From: Pseudomonadota bacterium
Lineage (GTDB): Bacteria > Pseudomonadota > Alphaproteobacteria > Rhizobiales > Pleomorphomonadaceae
NCBI GenBank assembly: GCA_018262505.1
Contig: JAGSYV010000023.1
Coordinates: 1-41,474 of the forward strand
DNA length: 41,474 nt
Direction of reading: 5' to 3'
Numbering within the stretch: the stretch's first letter is position 1; each line of letters starts with the position of its first letter. This document shows positions 9,556 to 19,002 of this stretch, piece by piece. The notes under the pieces are model-generated. The model worked only from the letters and a program-made list of their open reading frames with translations, had not been told where the DNA came from and made no database searches. The translations under genes and the position numbers were made by a program.

Positions 9556-9825
9556 CGGCCCGTCTCCCCTCCGGACTCCATCCGGCCTTTCTGCCCGACT
9601 TGCGGTGGTCGCGCCGGTTTTGTCAATCCGGATCACGGGAACCGGCCCCTCGTACATTTGCTGAAGGTCTCCCATTGTCAGCGCAATTGTTGGCAAGTCC
9701 GAAGGCTCCCCAACGCAACATAATTTCTACCACTCGCGCCAATTGCAAAAATATCCACACATTCAAGTCCGAAAATCCGAAGAAACCCTAGGATAATGTA
9801 AATTAATTGACACATATGGGCCAAG

Positions 9826-9945
9826 ATGCAACAAATGTCGACACATGAGCCGCAGATTCCCGCTCATGTGCAAAAATGTTTGCAGATTCCTAGAGACGCT
9901 GTCCGCCAGTCGTTCGCGACGACCGGGGTGCCTAATGGTCTGTAG
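9826..9945 (+). CDS. Small upstream open frame before tnaA (candidate leader)
   Basis: A 39-codon frame (MQQMSTHEPQIPAHV...) runs from ATG 9826 to TAG 9943-9945; the stop overlaps the AGGAGGT ribosome site of tnaA. This is the position of the tnaC leader in enteric tna operons, but the frame contains no tryptophan codon and has no clear ribosome site of its own. It may be chance. Coding is not demonstrated. Confidence 0.2.
   Translation: MQQMSTHEPQIPAHVQKCLQIPRDAVRQSFATTGVPNGL
9842..9870. promoter_or_regulatory. Inverted repeat, candidate operator for the tnaA region
   Basis: Perfect 9-bp arms CACATGAGC and GCTCATGTG separated by 11 bases, about 90 bases upstream of the tnaA start, in a divergent regulator/enzyme intergenic region. 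Position and symmetry fit a binding site for the divergently encoded regulator. Alternatively it could fold in the transcript. Confidence 0.4.
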
Positions 9946-9958
9946 GAGGTAACGGACA

Positions 9959-11181
9959 ATGGCTATCAAGTATTTCCCCGAACCGTTCCGTATCAAGGCG
10001 GTGGAACCGCTCAGGATGCTCTCGGCGGAGGAGCGCGAGGCGAAGATCGCCGCCGCGCACTACAACGTCTTCAATCTTGCGGGTGAGGACTGCTACATCG
10101 ACCTGCTGACCGACAGCGGCACCGGCGCCATGAGCCAGGAGCAGTGGGCCGGCGTGATGCGCGGTGACGAGGCCTATGCCGGCTCGTCGAGCTATTACAA
10201 GCTGCTCGAGGCGGGCAAGGACATCTTCAACTACGGCTACATCCAGCCCGTGCATCAGGGCCGTGCCGCCGAAAAGGTGCTGTTCCCGATCCTGCTCGGC
10301 AAGGGCAAGTTCGCCATCTCGAACATGTTCTTCGATACCACGCGCGCCCACGTCGAGCTGACCGGCGCCCGTTGCATCGACTGCGTCGTCGCTGTCGCCA
10401 AGGACCCGTCGCACCGCGCGCCCTTCAAGGGCAACATGGACGTCGACAAGCTGAAGAAGACCATCGCCGAGCTGGGCGCCGAGAACATCGGCCTGATCGT
10501 CATGACGATCACCAACAACTCGGCCGGCGGTCAGCCAGTGTCGATGCAGAACATGCGCGAGGTCGCCGCGGTCTCCAAGGCCAACGGCATCACGCTCGAC
10601 ATCGATGCCGCCCGCTATGCCGAGAACGCCTATTTCGTGCAGCGTGACGAGCCGGGCTATCAGAACAAGTCGATCAAGGAGATCATCCGCGAGATGTTCT
10701 CCTACGGCGACATGTTCACCATGTCCGCCAAAAAGGATGCCATCGTCAACATCGGCGGCATGATCGGCGTCAAGGATGCCAACTCGCCGCTGATCCTGAA
10801 GATCAAGGCGAACTGCATCTCCTACGAGGGCACGAGTTCCCCGGTCAGGTCCTGGCCGTCGAACTCTACAAGGAAGCGGGCATCCGCTCCTGCGACATCG
10901 GCTCCTACATGCTGGGCAACGACCCCGACACGGGCAAGCAGCTCAAGGCCGACTTCGAGTTCACCCGTCTCGCCATTCCGCGCCGGGTATACACGCAGGC
11001 TCACATCGACATCATGGCCGAGGCGCTGATCGAGATCAAGAAGCGCGCCCACACCATCAAGCGTGGCTATCGCATCACCTGGGAGCCGCCGATCCTCAGG
11101 CACTTCCAGGCTCATCTCGAGCCGATCGCCAATGAGGTCAAGCGGGTGCGAGAAGAGGAATACACGGTCGCCGCCCAGTGA
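9959..11181 (+). pseudogene. tnaA: Tryptophanase (beta-eliminating lyase), internally deleted and frameshifted
   Basis: Tryptophanase is a PLP enzyme that splits tryptophan into indole, pyruvate and ammonia. The 5' 290 codons are well conserved: [41 protein letters not shown]-like VHQGRAAE, the [10 protein letters not shown] block and SAKKDA with the PLP-binding lysine. The frame breaks near 10830 just after SYEG. Coding resumes in another frame with [19 protein letters not shown] through to [12 protein letters not shown] and the C-terminus. About 70 residues that follow SYEG in the family (YGGLEGG onward) are missing, so the gene is broken by an internal deletion. [10 protein letters not shown] favours tryptophanase over tyrosine phenol-lyase. 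A strong AGGAGGT precedes the ATG at 9959. Confidence 0.85.
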
Positions 11182-11312
11182 GGATGGACTGACCGGAACA
11201 AGTAAGGTGGGCGCCGCAGGCCGAGGAGGGACGGCGGCGCTCGCATCGACAGGGGATCGACCGGATAACGGGCTGCCATTGCCCATGCTATTCGGTTCAA
11301 CGGGAGGACAGC

Positions 11313-12677
11313 ATGTCTTCGGAAACGCAATCGCATCTCGCGCGCGGCCTCAAAAACCGCCACATCCAGATGATCGCTCTCGGCGGAGCGATCGGTACGG
11401 GCCTGTTCTACGGCTCGGCCGCCTCGATCCAGCTGGTCGGACCGGGCATCATCGTCTCCTACGTCATCGGCGGCTTCGTGATGTATCTCATCATGCGCAT
11501 GCTCGGTGAGATGTCGACCGAAGAACCGGTCGCCGGCGCCTTCAGCCACTTCGCCTACAAGTATTGGGGCGAATTTGCCGGCTTCCTGGCCGGCTGGAAC
11601 TACTGGTTCCTCTATATCCTCGTCTCGATGGCCGAACTGACGGTGGTGGGCATCTACGTCGCCTACTGGTTCCCCGATTTCCCGGCCTGGCTGACATCGC
11701 TGATCGTGCTGGTGTCGATCACCGGGATCAATCTGATCAACGTCCGCCTCTACGGCGAAGCCGAATTCTGGTTCGCCATCATCAAGGTGCTGGCGGTGAT
11801 CGGCATGATCGCGCTCGGCCTTGTGCTGATCGTCTTCGGCCTTGGCGGCGAAGCGACCGGCCTTTCCAACCTGTGGGCGCATGGCGGGTTCCTCCCGCAT
11901 GGTATTTCCGGTCTTCTGCTGTCGCTCGTCGTGGTCATGTTCTCCTTCGGCGGCACCGAGCTGATCGGCATCACCGCCGGCGAAGCCGACGATCCCAAGA
12001 AGTCCATCCCGCAAGCCATCCGCCAAGTGATGTGGCGTATCCTGATCTTCTACGTCGGCGCGCTCACGGTGATGATGATCATCTTCCCGTGGGACCAGGT
12101 CGGCATGGAAGGCAGCCCGTTCGTCACCATCTTCAGCAAGCTCGGCATCAGCTCGGCCGCCAATATCCTGAACTTCGTGGTGTTGACGGCGGCGATCTCG
12201 GTCTACAACTCCGGCATCTACTCCAACGGCCGGATGCTTTACAGCCTCGCCGAGCAGGGCAATGCCCCCAAGGTGTTCACCAAGCTCGGTGCCAACAAGG
12301 TCCCCTACGTGGCGATCCTGTTCTCGTCGGCTTGCACGCTGGTGGTGGTTGCCATCAACTACCTGATCCCGGAAGGCGCGTTCATGCGCGTGATGGCCGT
12401 CGCCACCACCGCAGCCACCATCACCTGGGTGATGATCGTGTTGGTCCACATGCGGTTCCGCAAGGCGCACGCTGCGGACGCCGGCAAGCTGACGTTCCCG
12501 GCACCGTTCTACCCGATCGCCAACTATTTCTGCGTCGCGTTCATGGCCATGATCATCATCATCATGACTCAGATGGACTCGATGCGGGACGCGGTCTACG
12601 TGCTGCCGGTCTGGCTGATCATCCTCTACGTGGGCTTCATATTCCGCGGGAACACCCAGACTGCTGCTGCCGAGTGA
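11313..12677 (+). CDS. Amino acid permease, APC family (AroP/PheP-like)
   Basis: An intact 454-residue inner-membrane permease with about 12 hydrophobic segments. It has the APC signature GLKNRHIQMIALGGAIGTGL at the N-terminus, and FSFGGTELIGITAGEADDPKKSIP and YSNGRMLYSLAEQGNAPK, typical of the aromatic/basic amino acid transporter group (AroP, PheP, LysP). The ATG follows GGGAGGACAGC. It lies 130 bp after the tryptophanase gene and before a strong terminator, so it probably imports tryptophan or tyrosine for that enzyme. Unlike its two upstream partners it is not disrupted. Confidence 0.92.
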   Translation: MSSETQSHLARGLKNRHIQMIALGGAIGTGLFYGSAASIQLVGPGIIVSYVIGGFVMYLIMRMLGEMSTEEPVAGAFSHFAYKYWGEFAGFLAGWNYWFLYILVSMAELTVVGIYVAYWFPDFPAWLTSLIVLVSITGINLINVRLYGEAEFWFAIIKVLAVIGMIALGLVLIVFGLGGEATGLSNLWAHGGFLPHGISGLLLSLVVVMFSFGGTELIGITAGEADDPKKSIPQAIRQVMWRILIFYVGALTVMMIIFPWDQVGMEGSPFVTIFSKLGISSAANILNFVVLTAAISVYNSGIYSNGRMLYSLAEQGNAPKVFTKLGANKVPYVAILFSSACTLVVVAINYLIPEGAFMRVMAVATTAATITWVMIVLVHMRFRKAHAADAGKLTFPAPFYPIANYFCVAFMAMIIIIMTQMDSMRDAVYVLPVWLIILYVGFIFRGNTQTAAAE

Positions 12678-12700
12678 CGATCGTCAATCGAAGCTGAAAC

Positions 12701-12735
12701 GACGCGGTCCCGAAAGGGGCCGCGTCATTTTTTTA
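12701..12735 (+). terminator. Rho-independent terminator after the permease gene
   Basis: GACGCGGTCCC (12701-12711), loop GAAA, GGGGCCGCGTC (12716-12726), then a run of seven T at 12728-12734. It is a strong intrinsic terminator for the tnaA-permease transcript. Confidence 0.9.
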
Positions 12736-12763
12736 CCGTCAAGACCTCGATACTTGTCGGGGA

Positions 12764-13902
12764 TCACGCAGCGGCGTCGTCGTCGAACCGGATCGAGCGC
12801 AGCTTGTCGACGCCAATGACCTGCAAAGCGAGCTTCTCATAGAAGGGCTCGGATTGACCGGAGCGGATCTTCCTCAGGAAGTATTTCTCGAAGCCGACTT
12901 TGGCAACATGCACCCAGTAACCCGAGGACGACCAGTTGACGTTGCGCGGTGGAATTTGCGGCTGGGCGACGAAAGCGACGCCGTTGTCGCCGAAGTCGGC
13001 AAGACAGATGGCGTTCCACGATGCCTCGGCGTTCGGCGCCTTGCCCGCGATCATTCGCTCTATGTTATGGGCGGTCGCCGTCACCATGGACTCGATCATG
13101 AAGCCGGTTTTGGGCACGCCAACCGGCACCGCGGTCTTGCCCATCGGCGGAATGGCGACACAGACGCCGATGGCACCTCCTCGGTCAGTTCCTCGACGTG
13201 CATCATGCCGTCGTCGACCGCCTCGATGCGCGCGTTGGTGATCCACTTGATGTGATGGCCGCGAAGTTGGCTTTCGAGCAGGCCCTTGGTATCGCCGACA
13301 CCATCGAGGCCCAGGTGGCCGATATAGGGCTCGGGCGTCACGAAGGTCATCGGCACGCGGTCTCGCACCCTGGCGTCGCGCAGCGCCTTGTCGAGTACAA
13401 AGGCAAACTCGTAGGCCGGGCCGAAGCAGGAGGCGCCCTGCGCCGCGCCAATGATCACCGGACCGGGATTGGCGATCAGCCGATCGACAGCCGCTTTGGC
13501 CTCCACGGCGTGGCCAACCTGACAAATCGACTGCGTATGGCCTTGAGGGCCGAGGCCGGGAACTTCATCGAAAGCAAGCTCCGGACCTGTGGCGACAACC
13601 AGATAGTCGTACGGAACACTATCACCGCCAACGAGCTCGATGCGGTTTTCCTCCGGCAGCAACCGTTCGGCGCCTTCGGACCTGAGGGCAATGCCCGTCT
13701 TCGAGAACACCGGGGCAAGGTCCACTTCGACGGAGGCGGGGTCGCGCCAACCGACCGCCACCCACGGGTTGGACGGCACGAACGAGTAGGTCGCCCCCTT
13801 GTTGACGACGGTCACCTGATGTTCGCGGCCGAGAACCTTGCGAAGTTCGTAGGCCATGATCGTACCGCCTAGCCCTGCCCCCAGCACCACTACGTGTGAC
13901 AT
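12764..13902 (-). pseudogene. Sulfide:quinone oxidoreductase-like flavoprotein, internally deleted and frameshifted
   Basis: The family are FAD enzymes that oxidise sulfide and pass electrons to quinone at the membrane (SQR / FCC flavoprotein type). The 5' part from ATG 13902 has the FAD motif VVVLGAGLGGTIMAYELRK, PWVAVGW, VVATGPELAFDEVPG, CQVG and GASCFGPAYEFAF. After HVEELTEE, near 13180, the frame is lost. The C-terminal part continues in another frame with GVCVAIPPMGKTAVPVGVPKTGFMIES and the amphipathic tail. Roughly 50 residues, including the usual PAF(R/K)G and NPRGF segments, are absent. I call it a pseudogene by internal deletion. The gene stands alone downstream of the persulfide-enzyme gene. 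Confidence 0.82.
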
Positions 13903-13934
13903 CGTTGCTCTCCACGCCAGCCGCGGCCACGCCG

Positions 13935-13962
13935 CCTTATTTTAGTATATAATAATATATTG
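13935..13962. promoter_or_regulatory. AT-rich imperfect palindrome upstream of the SQR-like gene
   Basis: The stretch 13938-13961 (TTATTTTAGTATATAATAATATATT region) is almost pure A/T in a GC-rich context, contains near-symmetric ATATAAT/ATATATT arms, and lies 35-60 bases before the SQR-like start. It could be the promoter -10 area, or an operator for an ArsR-type sulfide sensor such as BigR/SqrR. The sensor itself is not in this window, so this is inference. Confidence 0.35.
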
Positions 13963-14020
13963 CACTTTCGAGTTCTGGCAGATGCAACTTTGGTCTTGGC
14001 TCCGTCCCTTGTCGGGCAAT

Positions 14021-14050
14021 GACAAAGGGGCACCACACGCGTGATGCCCC
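14021..14050 (-). terminator. Terminator-like hairpin after the persulfide-enzyme gene
   Basis: GGGGCACCAC (14027-14036) pairs with GTGATGCCCC (14041-14050) with one wobble on the minus-strand transcript. It is followed on that strand by TTTGTC. It lies 27 bases past the stop of the fusion gene, as an intrinsic terminator would, though the T-run is short. Confidence 0.6.
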
Positions 14051-14076
14051 CCACAAAACAATCTCAAATGTCGTGG

Positions 14077-16538
14077 CTAGATAAACAGCGTGGCCGCCGA
14101 CCGTTGCGCTTCACCGAGGAAGGTGGCAACGCCGCCAATCTCCACATCATCGATCAGCTCTTCACGCCGGATACCCATGACGTCCATCGACATCTGACAG
14201 GCAACGAGCGTGGCACCACCGTCGACCAGCGAAGCAAGCAGGCTTGCTGGCGTTTCAACGTGCTTGTCGCCCATGACCTTGCGCATCAGGCGTCCACCGA
14301 GACCGCCGAAGTTCATGTTGGACAGGCGATTGAGCCGGCCAGCCCCCTTCGGCAACATGAAGCCGAAGGCGGCATCGATCATCGGTTTGCTCAGGTTCGG
14401 CGCGTCGGGCTTCCGCAAGACGTTGAGGCCCCAGAAGGTGAAGAACAGCGTCACCTTCGAACCCATGGCGAGGGCACCATTGGCGATGATTAGCGAGGCC
14501 ATCACCTTGTCGAGGTCGCCAGAGAACACAACCAGCGTCGTACTATCGCGGGAAGTTCCGCCAGTTCCAGCATCGACAGGAACCGGGGCTGGCGCCATCT
14601 TGCGAATGCGGGCGGTGATCACGCCCCTCTCGGTGGTGACGCTAAGCAACTGATGGCCGGTCTTGTCGGCCCAGGCGCGGATATCGCGGCCAAAGGCGGG
14701 GTCCGATGCCCTTACCTCCAGGAGGTCACCCGTTTCCATCGCCTCGATGGCGCGGAAGGTCTTGAGGATGGGGCCGGGGCATTGCAGGCCGGTGACGTCG
14801 AGCGTTTGCACGCCACCCGTGACGCCGACACGACACACGCCCGTCTGAGGCTCGATTTCCGAGGGATCGCGGCGGCGGATATCCTCATAGTCGAAGAGAT
14901 CGGTGCTCGTCTGCTTCTCGGTTGCCCAAGCGTAGGTCTTGAAGCCGCCGGTCAGATTGCGAACATCCTTGAAGCCGGCCTGCTTCAGGATGCGGTAGGC
15001 GAGATAACCACGAAGCCCGACCTGACAGAAGACAATCAGCGGCTCCTTCGGATTGAGCTCACCGATCCGCTCGCGCAGGTGATCGAGCTCGATATTGCGG
15101 GCGCCCGGCAGCGTACGGATCGAGAATTCTTCCGGTGTCCGCACATCGATGAGCTGGGTGGAGGCGGGCGCATCCCGCAGCAGGTCGCGCAGGTCGCGCC
15201 AGCCGATGATCTCATGGCTGCCGTTCAGCACGTTCTCCGCGACGTAGCCAGCGATGTTGACCGGATCCTTGGCCGAGCCGAAGGGCGGTGCATAGGCCAG
15301 CTCCAGTTCGGTGAGATCGGTCACCTTGAGGCCGGCGCGGATCGCCGTGGCGATCACGTCGATGCGCTTGTCGGCGCCATCGATACCCACCGCCTGGGCG
15401 CCGAGGATGGTACCATCGAGGCCGTAAACCAGTTTCAGGCTGATCTGCTGGCTGCCGGGATAGTAGGACGCATGCGAGCCGGAATGGGTGATGCTGGCCC
15501 GGTAGGCAAGGCAGCGGCGAGGTCGAAAACCTTCAGAATGGCGGTGCCGAGCGTACCGCCGTAGCTTTTGTAACTGGCGGGATTGGCGGACAGCATGTTA
15601 TCGGCGACGATGCGCGCCTGCCGGTTGGCCGGACCGGCCAGCGGGATCAGCGCCATGCGGCCGGACACCTTGTTCATCACCTCGATGGCGTCGCCGACCG
15701 CGAAGATGTCGGGATCGGAGGTGGCAAGATGCTCATCGACCTTGATGCCGCCGACGGCGCCAAGTTCAAGGCCGGCATCGCGGGCAAGCTTCACCTCGGG
15801 GCGAACGCCGATGGCCAGTACGACGATGTCGGCCTGGATGCGTTTACCCGAAGCGAGGAAGACGATGGTGTGATCGGGCCGGTCCTCGAAATGCTCGACC
15901 TTGTCGTCGAGATAAAGCTCGATCTCCTTGTCGCGCATGTGGGCATGCACGATGGCCGCCATCTCATCATCGAAGGGGGCGAGAACGTGTGGGGCGCCTT
16001 CGACGACGGTGGTGAACAGGCCGCGCTCATGGAAGTTCTCGGCGACTTCGAGGCCGATGTAGCCGCCGCCGATCACCACCGCCCGACGCGGCTTGTTATT
16101 GGCGAGCGAGGTCATGATGCGGTCGAGGTCGGGAATATTGCGTAGCGTGAAGATGCGCGGCGAGCCAATGCCGGGGATTGGCGGCTTCAGGACTTCGGCG
16201 CCGGGCGACAGCAGCAGCCGATCGTAGCTCTCGGCGATTTCCTCTCCACTCTCGAGATTGCGCAGCGTCACCGTCTTGGCGGCGCGATCGACGGCAAGCG
16301 CTTCGGTATGCGAGCGGACGTCGACGTGATAGCGCGCCTCGAACCCCGCCTCGGAGGTCACCAGCAGCTTGTTGCGCTCGGCGATCGCGCCGGAGATGTG
16401 ATAGGGCAGCCCGCAGTTGGCAAAGCTGATGTAAGGGCCTCGTTCGACGAGCACGATTTCCGCTTGTTCGTCGAGGCGGCGCAGGCGAGCCGCCGCTGTG
16501 GCACCGCCAGCGACGCCACCAATGATGATGATCTTCAT
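14077..16538 (-). pseudogene. CoA-disulfide reductase / rhodanese / TusA / DsrE four-module protein, frameshifted
   Basis: The module order suggests a cytoplasmic persulfide-handling enzyme. From ATG 16538 (after GGAG): an FAD/NAD reductase with IIIIGGVAGGATAAARLRR, the redox cysteine in SFANCGLPYHISG and VGDAIEV. Then a dimerisation domain; a rhodanese with LIDVRTPEEF and active site FCQVGLRG; a TusA-like domain with LQCPGP; and a DsrE-like domain with LFFTFWGLNVL and ACQMSMDVMG. Near 15495-15520, after AILKVFDL, the frame changes and about 13 family residues are missing; coding resumes at GSHASYYPGSQQ. All four catalytic cysteines are retained on either side. It is either a recent pseudogene or a sequence error. 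ATGs at 16574 and 16550 are also in frame but lack a better ribosome site. Confidence 0.83.
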
Positions 16539-16561
16539 GCCCCACTCCATTCCATGCAACT

Positions 16562-16571
16562 CGTATATACG
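16562..16571. promoter_or_regulatory. CGTATATACG palindrome upstream of the persulfide-enzyme gene
   Basis: A perfect 10-bp palindrome 24 bases before the ATG at 16538. Its TATATA core recalls the AT-rich dyad before the SQR-like gene, which could point to a shared regulator. The similarity is short and may be chance. Confidence 0.25.
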
Positions 16572-16723
16572 CACTTACTGAAATATTAGGGCGGCAACAA
16601 GACGGGGAAATAAGTAGGAGCCGGTCAGCATGCCCGAGCGAAGCCGATCTCGGCATCATCTTCGATGGATAACGAGGCTTGACGGACGCAGGGAGCACCC
16701 TCCCCGCATCCGCTTGTGCATGG

Positions 16724-17314
16724 TCAGGCGCGATTTACCGGCCCAATCGGCCAGAGTGTGCGGCCATAGACCTCGTTCAGCACCTGCGCCAGACCGGCAT
16801 AGATGGCCGAAGCGCCACAGAACAGACCTTCCCAACCGGCGAGATGGGTGATCGCCTCGTTGCCCGTGGCGTCGCCAATGGCGAGGAGCGCGAACAACAC
16901 GGTCAGCGAGCCGAATACCACCTGAAGTGCGCGATTGAGGCGCAGCGTGCCGATGAACAGGACGGCCGTGAACACGCCCCACATGCCGAGGAAGGCCGGC
17001 ATGGCGGCGTCCGGCGACGGGCCGGCGATGCCGAGCGACGTCTTTTGGAGAACAATGAGGCCGACCAACGCCAGCCAGAACATGCCGTAACTGGTGAAGG
17101 CGGTGGCGGCGAAGGTATTCCCCTTCTTCCATTCCATGATGCCGGCAATTACCTGGGCGATACCGCCGTAGAAGATCCCCATGGCGAGGATCATCGTATC
17201 CATCGGATAGAAGCCGGCATTGTGGAAGTTGAGAAGCACAGTGGTCATGCCGAAGCCCATCAGCCCAAGCGGGGCGGGATTGGCGGTGGCATCGGTCGAA
17301 TGGGCGGAACTCAT
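16724..17314 (-). CDS. satP: Acetate/succinate transporter, GPR1/FUN34/YaaH family
   Basis: A 196-residue inner-membrane protein with six hydrophobic segments. The family signature [18 protein letters not shown] is at the N-terminus. [31 protein letters not shown] and [10 protein letters not shown] are all characteristic of SatP/YaaH, which carries acetate and succinate with protons. The ATG at 17314 is preceded by GGATGA. It is transcribed alone on the minus strand, with no obvious link to the sulfur genes downstream. Confidence 0.92.
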   Translation of the reverse strand: MSSAHSTDATANPAPLGLMGFGMTTVLLNFHNAGFYPMDTMILAMGIFYGGIAQVIAGIMEWKKGNTFAATAFTSYGMFWLALVGLIVLQKTSLGIAGPSPDAAMPAFLGMWGVFTAVLFIGTLRLNRALQVVFGSLTVLFALLAIGDATGNEAITHLAGWEGLFCGASAIYAGLAQVLNEVYGRTLWPIGPVNRA

Positions 17315-17454
17315 GGGATCATCCGGGCAGGAGTGGCAGGCGACCGGCGCTCACTGGCGCGTGTCAACGTCCGCCACGAACCCCGGAGGCGCCATCCCTA
17401 GAGGAGATGCCCGGAAAAACGAGTTGGGAAAGACGCATACGGGCAAGGATGCCG

Positions 17455-17697
17455 TCAGCTGTCGTCGCGGAGGAACATCACCGCGAAGCCCATCTGCACG
17501 CTGGAGAAGGTGAGCCCCACCGAAAAGGTCAGAACGGCCAGCGCCAGCACCGCCGACGACGAGGCAAAGATAAGCGTCGCGATACCACCGACGTCGAATG
17601 CCAGCATCAGCCCGACGAAAAGCATGGCAATGCCGAAACCGATCGCGGCATGGCGCATCAAGAAGCGAACCAAAAGCGGCAGACTGGAGATAGTCAT
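17455..17697 (-). CDS. Small two-helix membrane protein, unknown function
   Basis: An 80-residue protein with two strongly hydrophobic stretches (AIGFGIAMLFVGLMLAF and a second around LIFASSSAVLALAVLTFSVG) and a short charged tail FLRDDS. The ATG at 17697 has GGAGG 7 bases upstream, which decides the start over the longer upstream reading. I do not recognise the family. The neighbours are satP downstream and a YbhN-like gene upstream, both on the same strand but separated by more than 100 bases. Confidence 0.72.
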   Translation of the reverse strand: MTISSLPLLVRFLMRHAAIGFGIAMLFVGLMLAFDVGGIATLIFASSSAVLALAVLTFSVGLTFSSVQMGFAVMFLRDDS

Positions 17698-17812
17698 CGT
17701 CTCGCCTCCCTCGTCTGGCGCCCGACCGCTCACGGCGGCGGCAAACAATAGCGCATCCGGGACGAGAAAACGAGAAACTTGAAAACCATTATCATGTTCC
17801 CGCCGGCCGGCG

Positions 17813-18757
17813 TCATATTTCGTCGTTTACGTCTTCCGATCGGAAGCGCGACCGCTCGAACAGCAGCACCACCACCACGGCCATCACCAGGGGAACGATC
17901 AGATAGAACAGGCGAAACACCAGGAGCGCGGCGATCACGTCGGCATCGGCCATATCCGGCAGGCCCATGAGGAAAACCAGTTCCAGCACGCCAAGCCCAC
18001 CCGGCACATGCGAGATCAGCGCCGCTGAAAAAGACATCAGGAAGATGCCGAGCACGATGAGGTAGCCGGGATTGCCGGCTTCCGGCAGCGCGAAATAGAT
18101 GATGCCGGCCGCGCCCAGCAATTCGCTGGCGCCGACGGCGATCTGCGACAACGTCACGTGCAGCGACGGATAGACGATGGCGAACCGTCCGATATGGAGC
18201 GGCCGTAGTCGCAGAAGACTGCCGATCAGGTAGAGCGCCACCAACAACAGCAGAAAGACGCCGGTCGCCCGCGAGGCCGAGAGAGGCAGGAGGTCGGCGA
18301 AGCGAAGGACGACGTCCGGATCGATCACCAGGACGACGCCGATCAAGGTCACTGTGCCAAGGATGAAGGTGAACGAACAGAACGCGACGAGTAGGCCGAT
18401 CTCGGCCGGTGACAAGCCCTTGGTCGAATAGGCGCGATAGCGAACCACCCCACCGGACACTACCGAGGCGCCGATGTTGTGCGACAGCGCGTAAGTGGTG
18501 AACGAGCAAATGGTGATGAACAGCCAGCCGATTCGCTTGCCGAGATGAAGAAGCGCCACCCGGTCGTAACCGGCGAGCGCCGCATAGGCGACCAGCGTTG
18601 ATATGCCTGCGCAAACCCAATGCAGGGCCGGAATCGCGGCAAGGCTGTCGCCAACCTTTTCCAGGGAGAGCCCATGCAGTTCCCGGAGAAGAAGCCAGAC
18701 GGAAAGCACAATCGTCGCCGTCGCCACCACTGGCCAGAAATAACGCTTTAGCTTCAT
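17813..18757 (-). CDS. YbhN/UPF0104-like integral membrane protein (lysylphosphatidylglycerol synthase TM-domain family)
   Basis: A 314-residue protein with about eight membrane segments. The pattern SHNIGASVVSGGVVRYRAYSTKGLS and the block FSAALISHVPGGLGVLELVFL are hallmarks of the YbhN/MprF transmembrane family. It lacks the cytoplasmic tRNA-dependent transferase domain of MprF, so it should not be called a synthase. Members may act as lipid flippases; the role here is unknown. The ATG at 18757 follows GGAGCGA. Confidence 0.85.
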   Translation of the reverse strand: MKLKRYFWPVVATATIVLSVWLLLRELHGLSLEKVGDSLAAIPALHWVCAGISTLVAYAALAGYDRVALLHLGKRIGWLFITICSFTTYALSHNIGASVVSGGVVRYRAYSTKGLSPAEIGLLVAFCSFTFILGTVTLIGVVLVIDPDVVLRFADLLPLSASRATGVFLLLLVALYLIGSLLRLRPLHIGRFAIVYPSLHVTLSQIAVGASELLGAAGIIYFALPEAGNPGYLIVLGIFLMSFSAALISHVPGGLGVLELVFLMGLPDMADADVIAALLVFRLFYLIVPLVMAVVVVLLFERSRFRSEDVNDEI

Positions 18758-18942
18758 TCGCTCCGGCCGCTTGCAGGCACCTCATGTCGATGAAAGGTCC
18801 GAAGACCCCGGCGAAGCACCCAGTTTACGAGCGGCAGGGGAGCAGGATCAATCCTCAAGAAGACTTTCGGAGGAAAAGCCACCGTCTAGGCGCGTTAAAA
18901 CTTGAGTTTGTGATAGAACAAAGAACATTTGACCGGCCTGAG

Positions 18943-18962
18943 GCAAACTGAGAATCGTTTGC
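18943..18962. promoter_or_regulatory. Palindrome GCAAAC-N8-GTTTGC upstream of the copper cluster
   Basis: Six-base arms GCAAAC (18943-18948) and GTTTGC (18957-18962) flank TGAGAATC. It lies about 40 bases before the first gene of the copper cluster. The form resembles a metalloregulator site of Fur-like or similar type; the true ligand is unknown. Confidence 0.4.
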
Positions 18963-19002
18963 AACTGAAGCTGGGAATGGCGCCGTGGGCCGGTGGGAGC
19001 AA

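Larger units (their letters stand above)
9556..9958. other. Divergent control region between the YheO-type regulator and tnaA
   Basis: About 400 bases, clearly AT-richer than the flanks. It holds a 9-bp inverted repeat (CACATGAGC at 9842-9850, GCTCATGTG at 9862-9870, 11-base spacer), a direct repeat GCAGATTCC at 9852-9860 and 9882-9890, and a 39-codon open frame at 9826-9945. The tnaA ribosome site AGGAGGT is at 9945-9951. Confidence 0.55.

Noticed and set aside
11112..12470. Long minus-strand open frame of 452 codons opposite the amino acid permease
   Set aside because: Composition is His/Asp/Arg-rich without domains, as expected of a shadow of a membrane-protein gene in GC-rich DNA.
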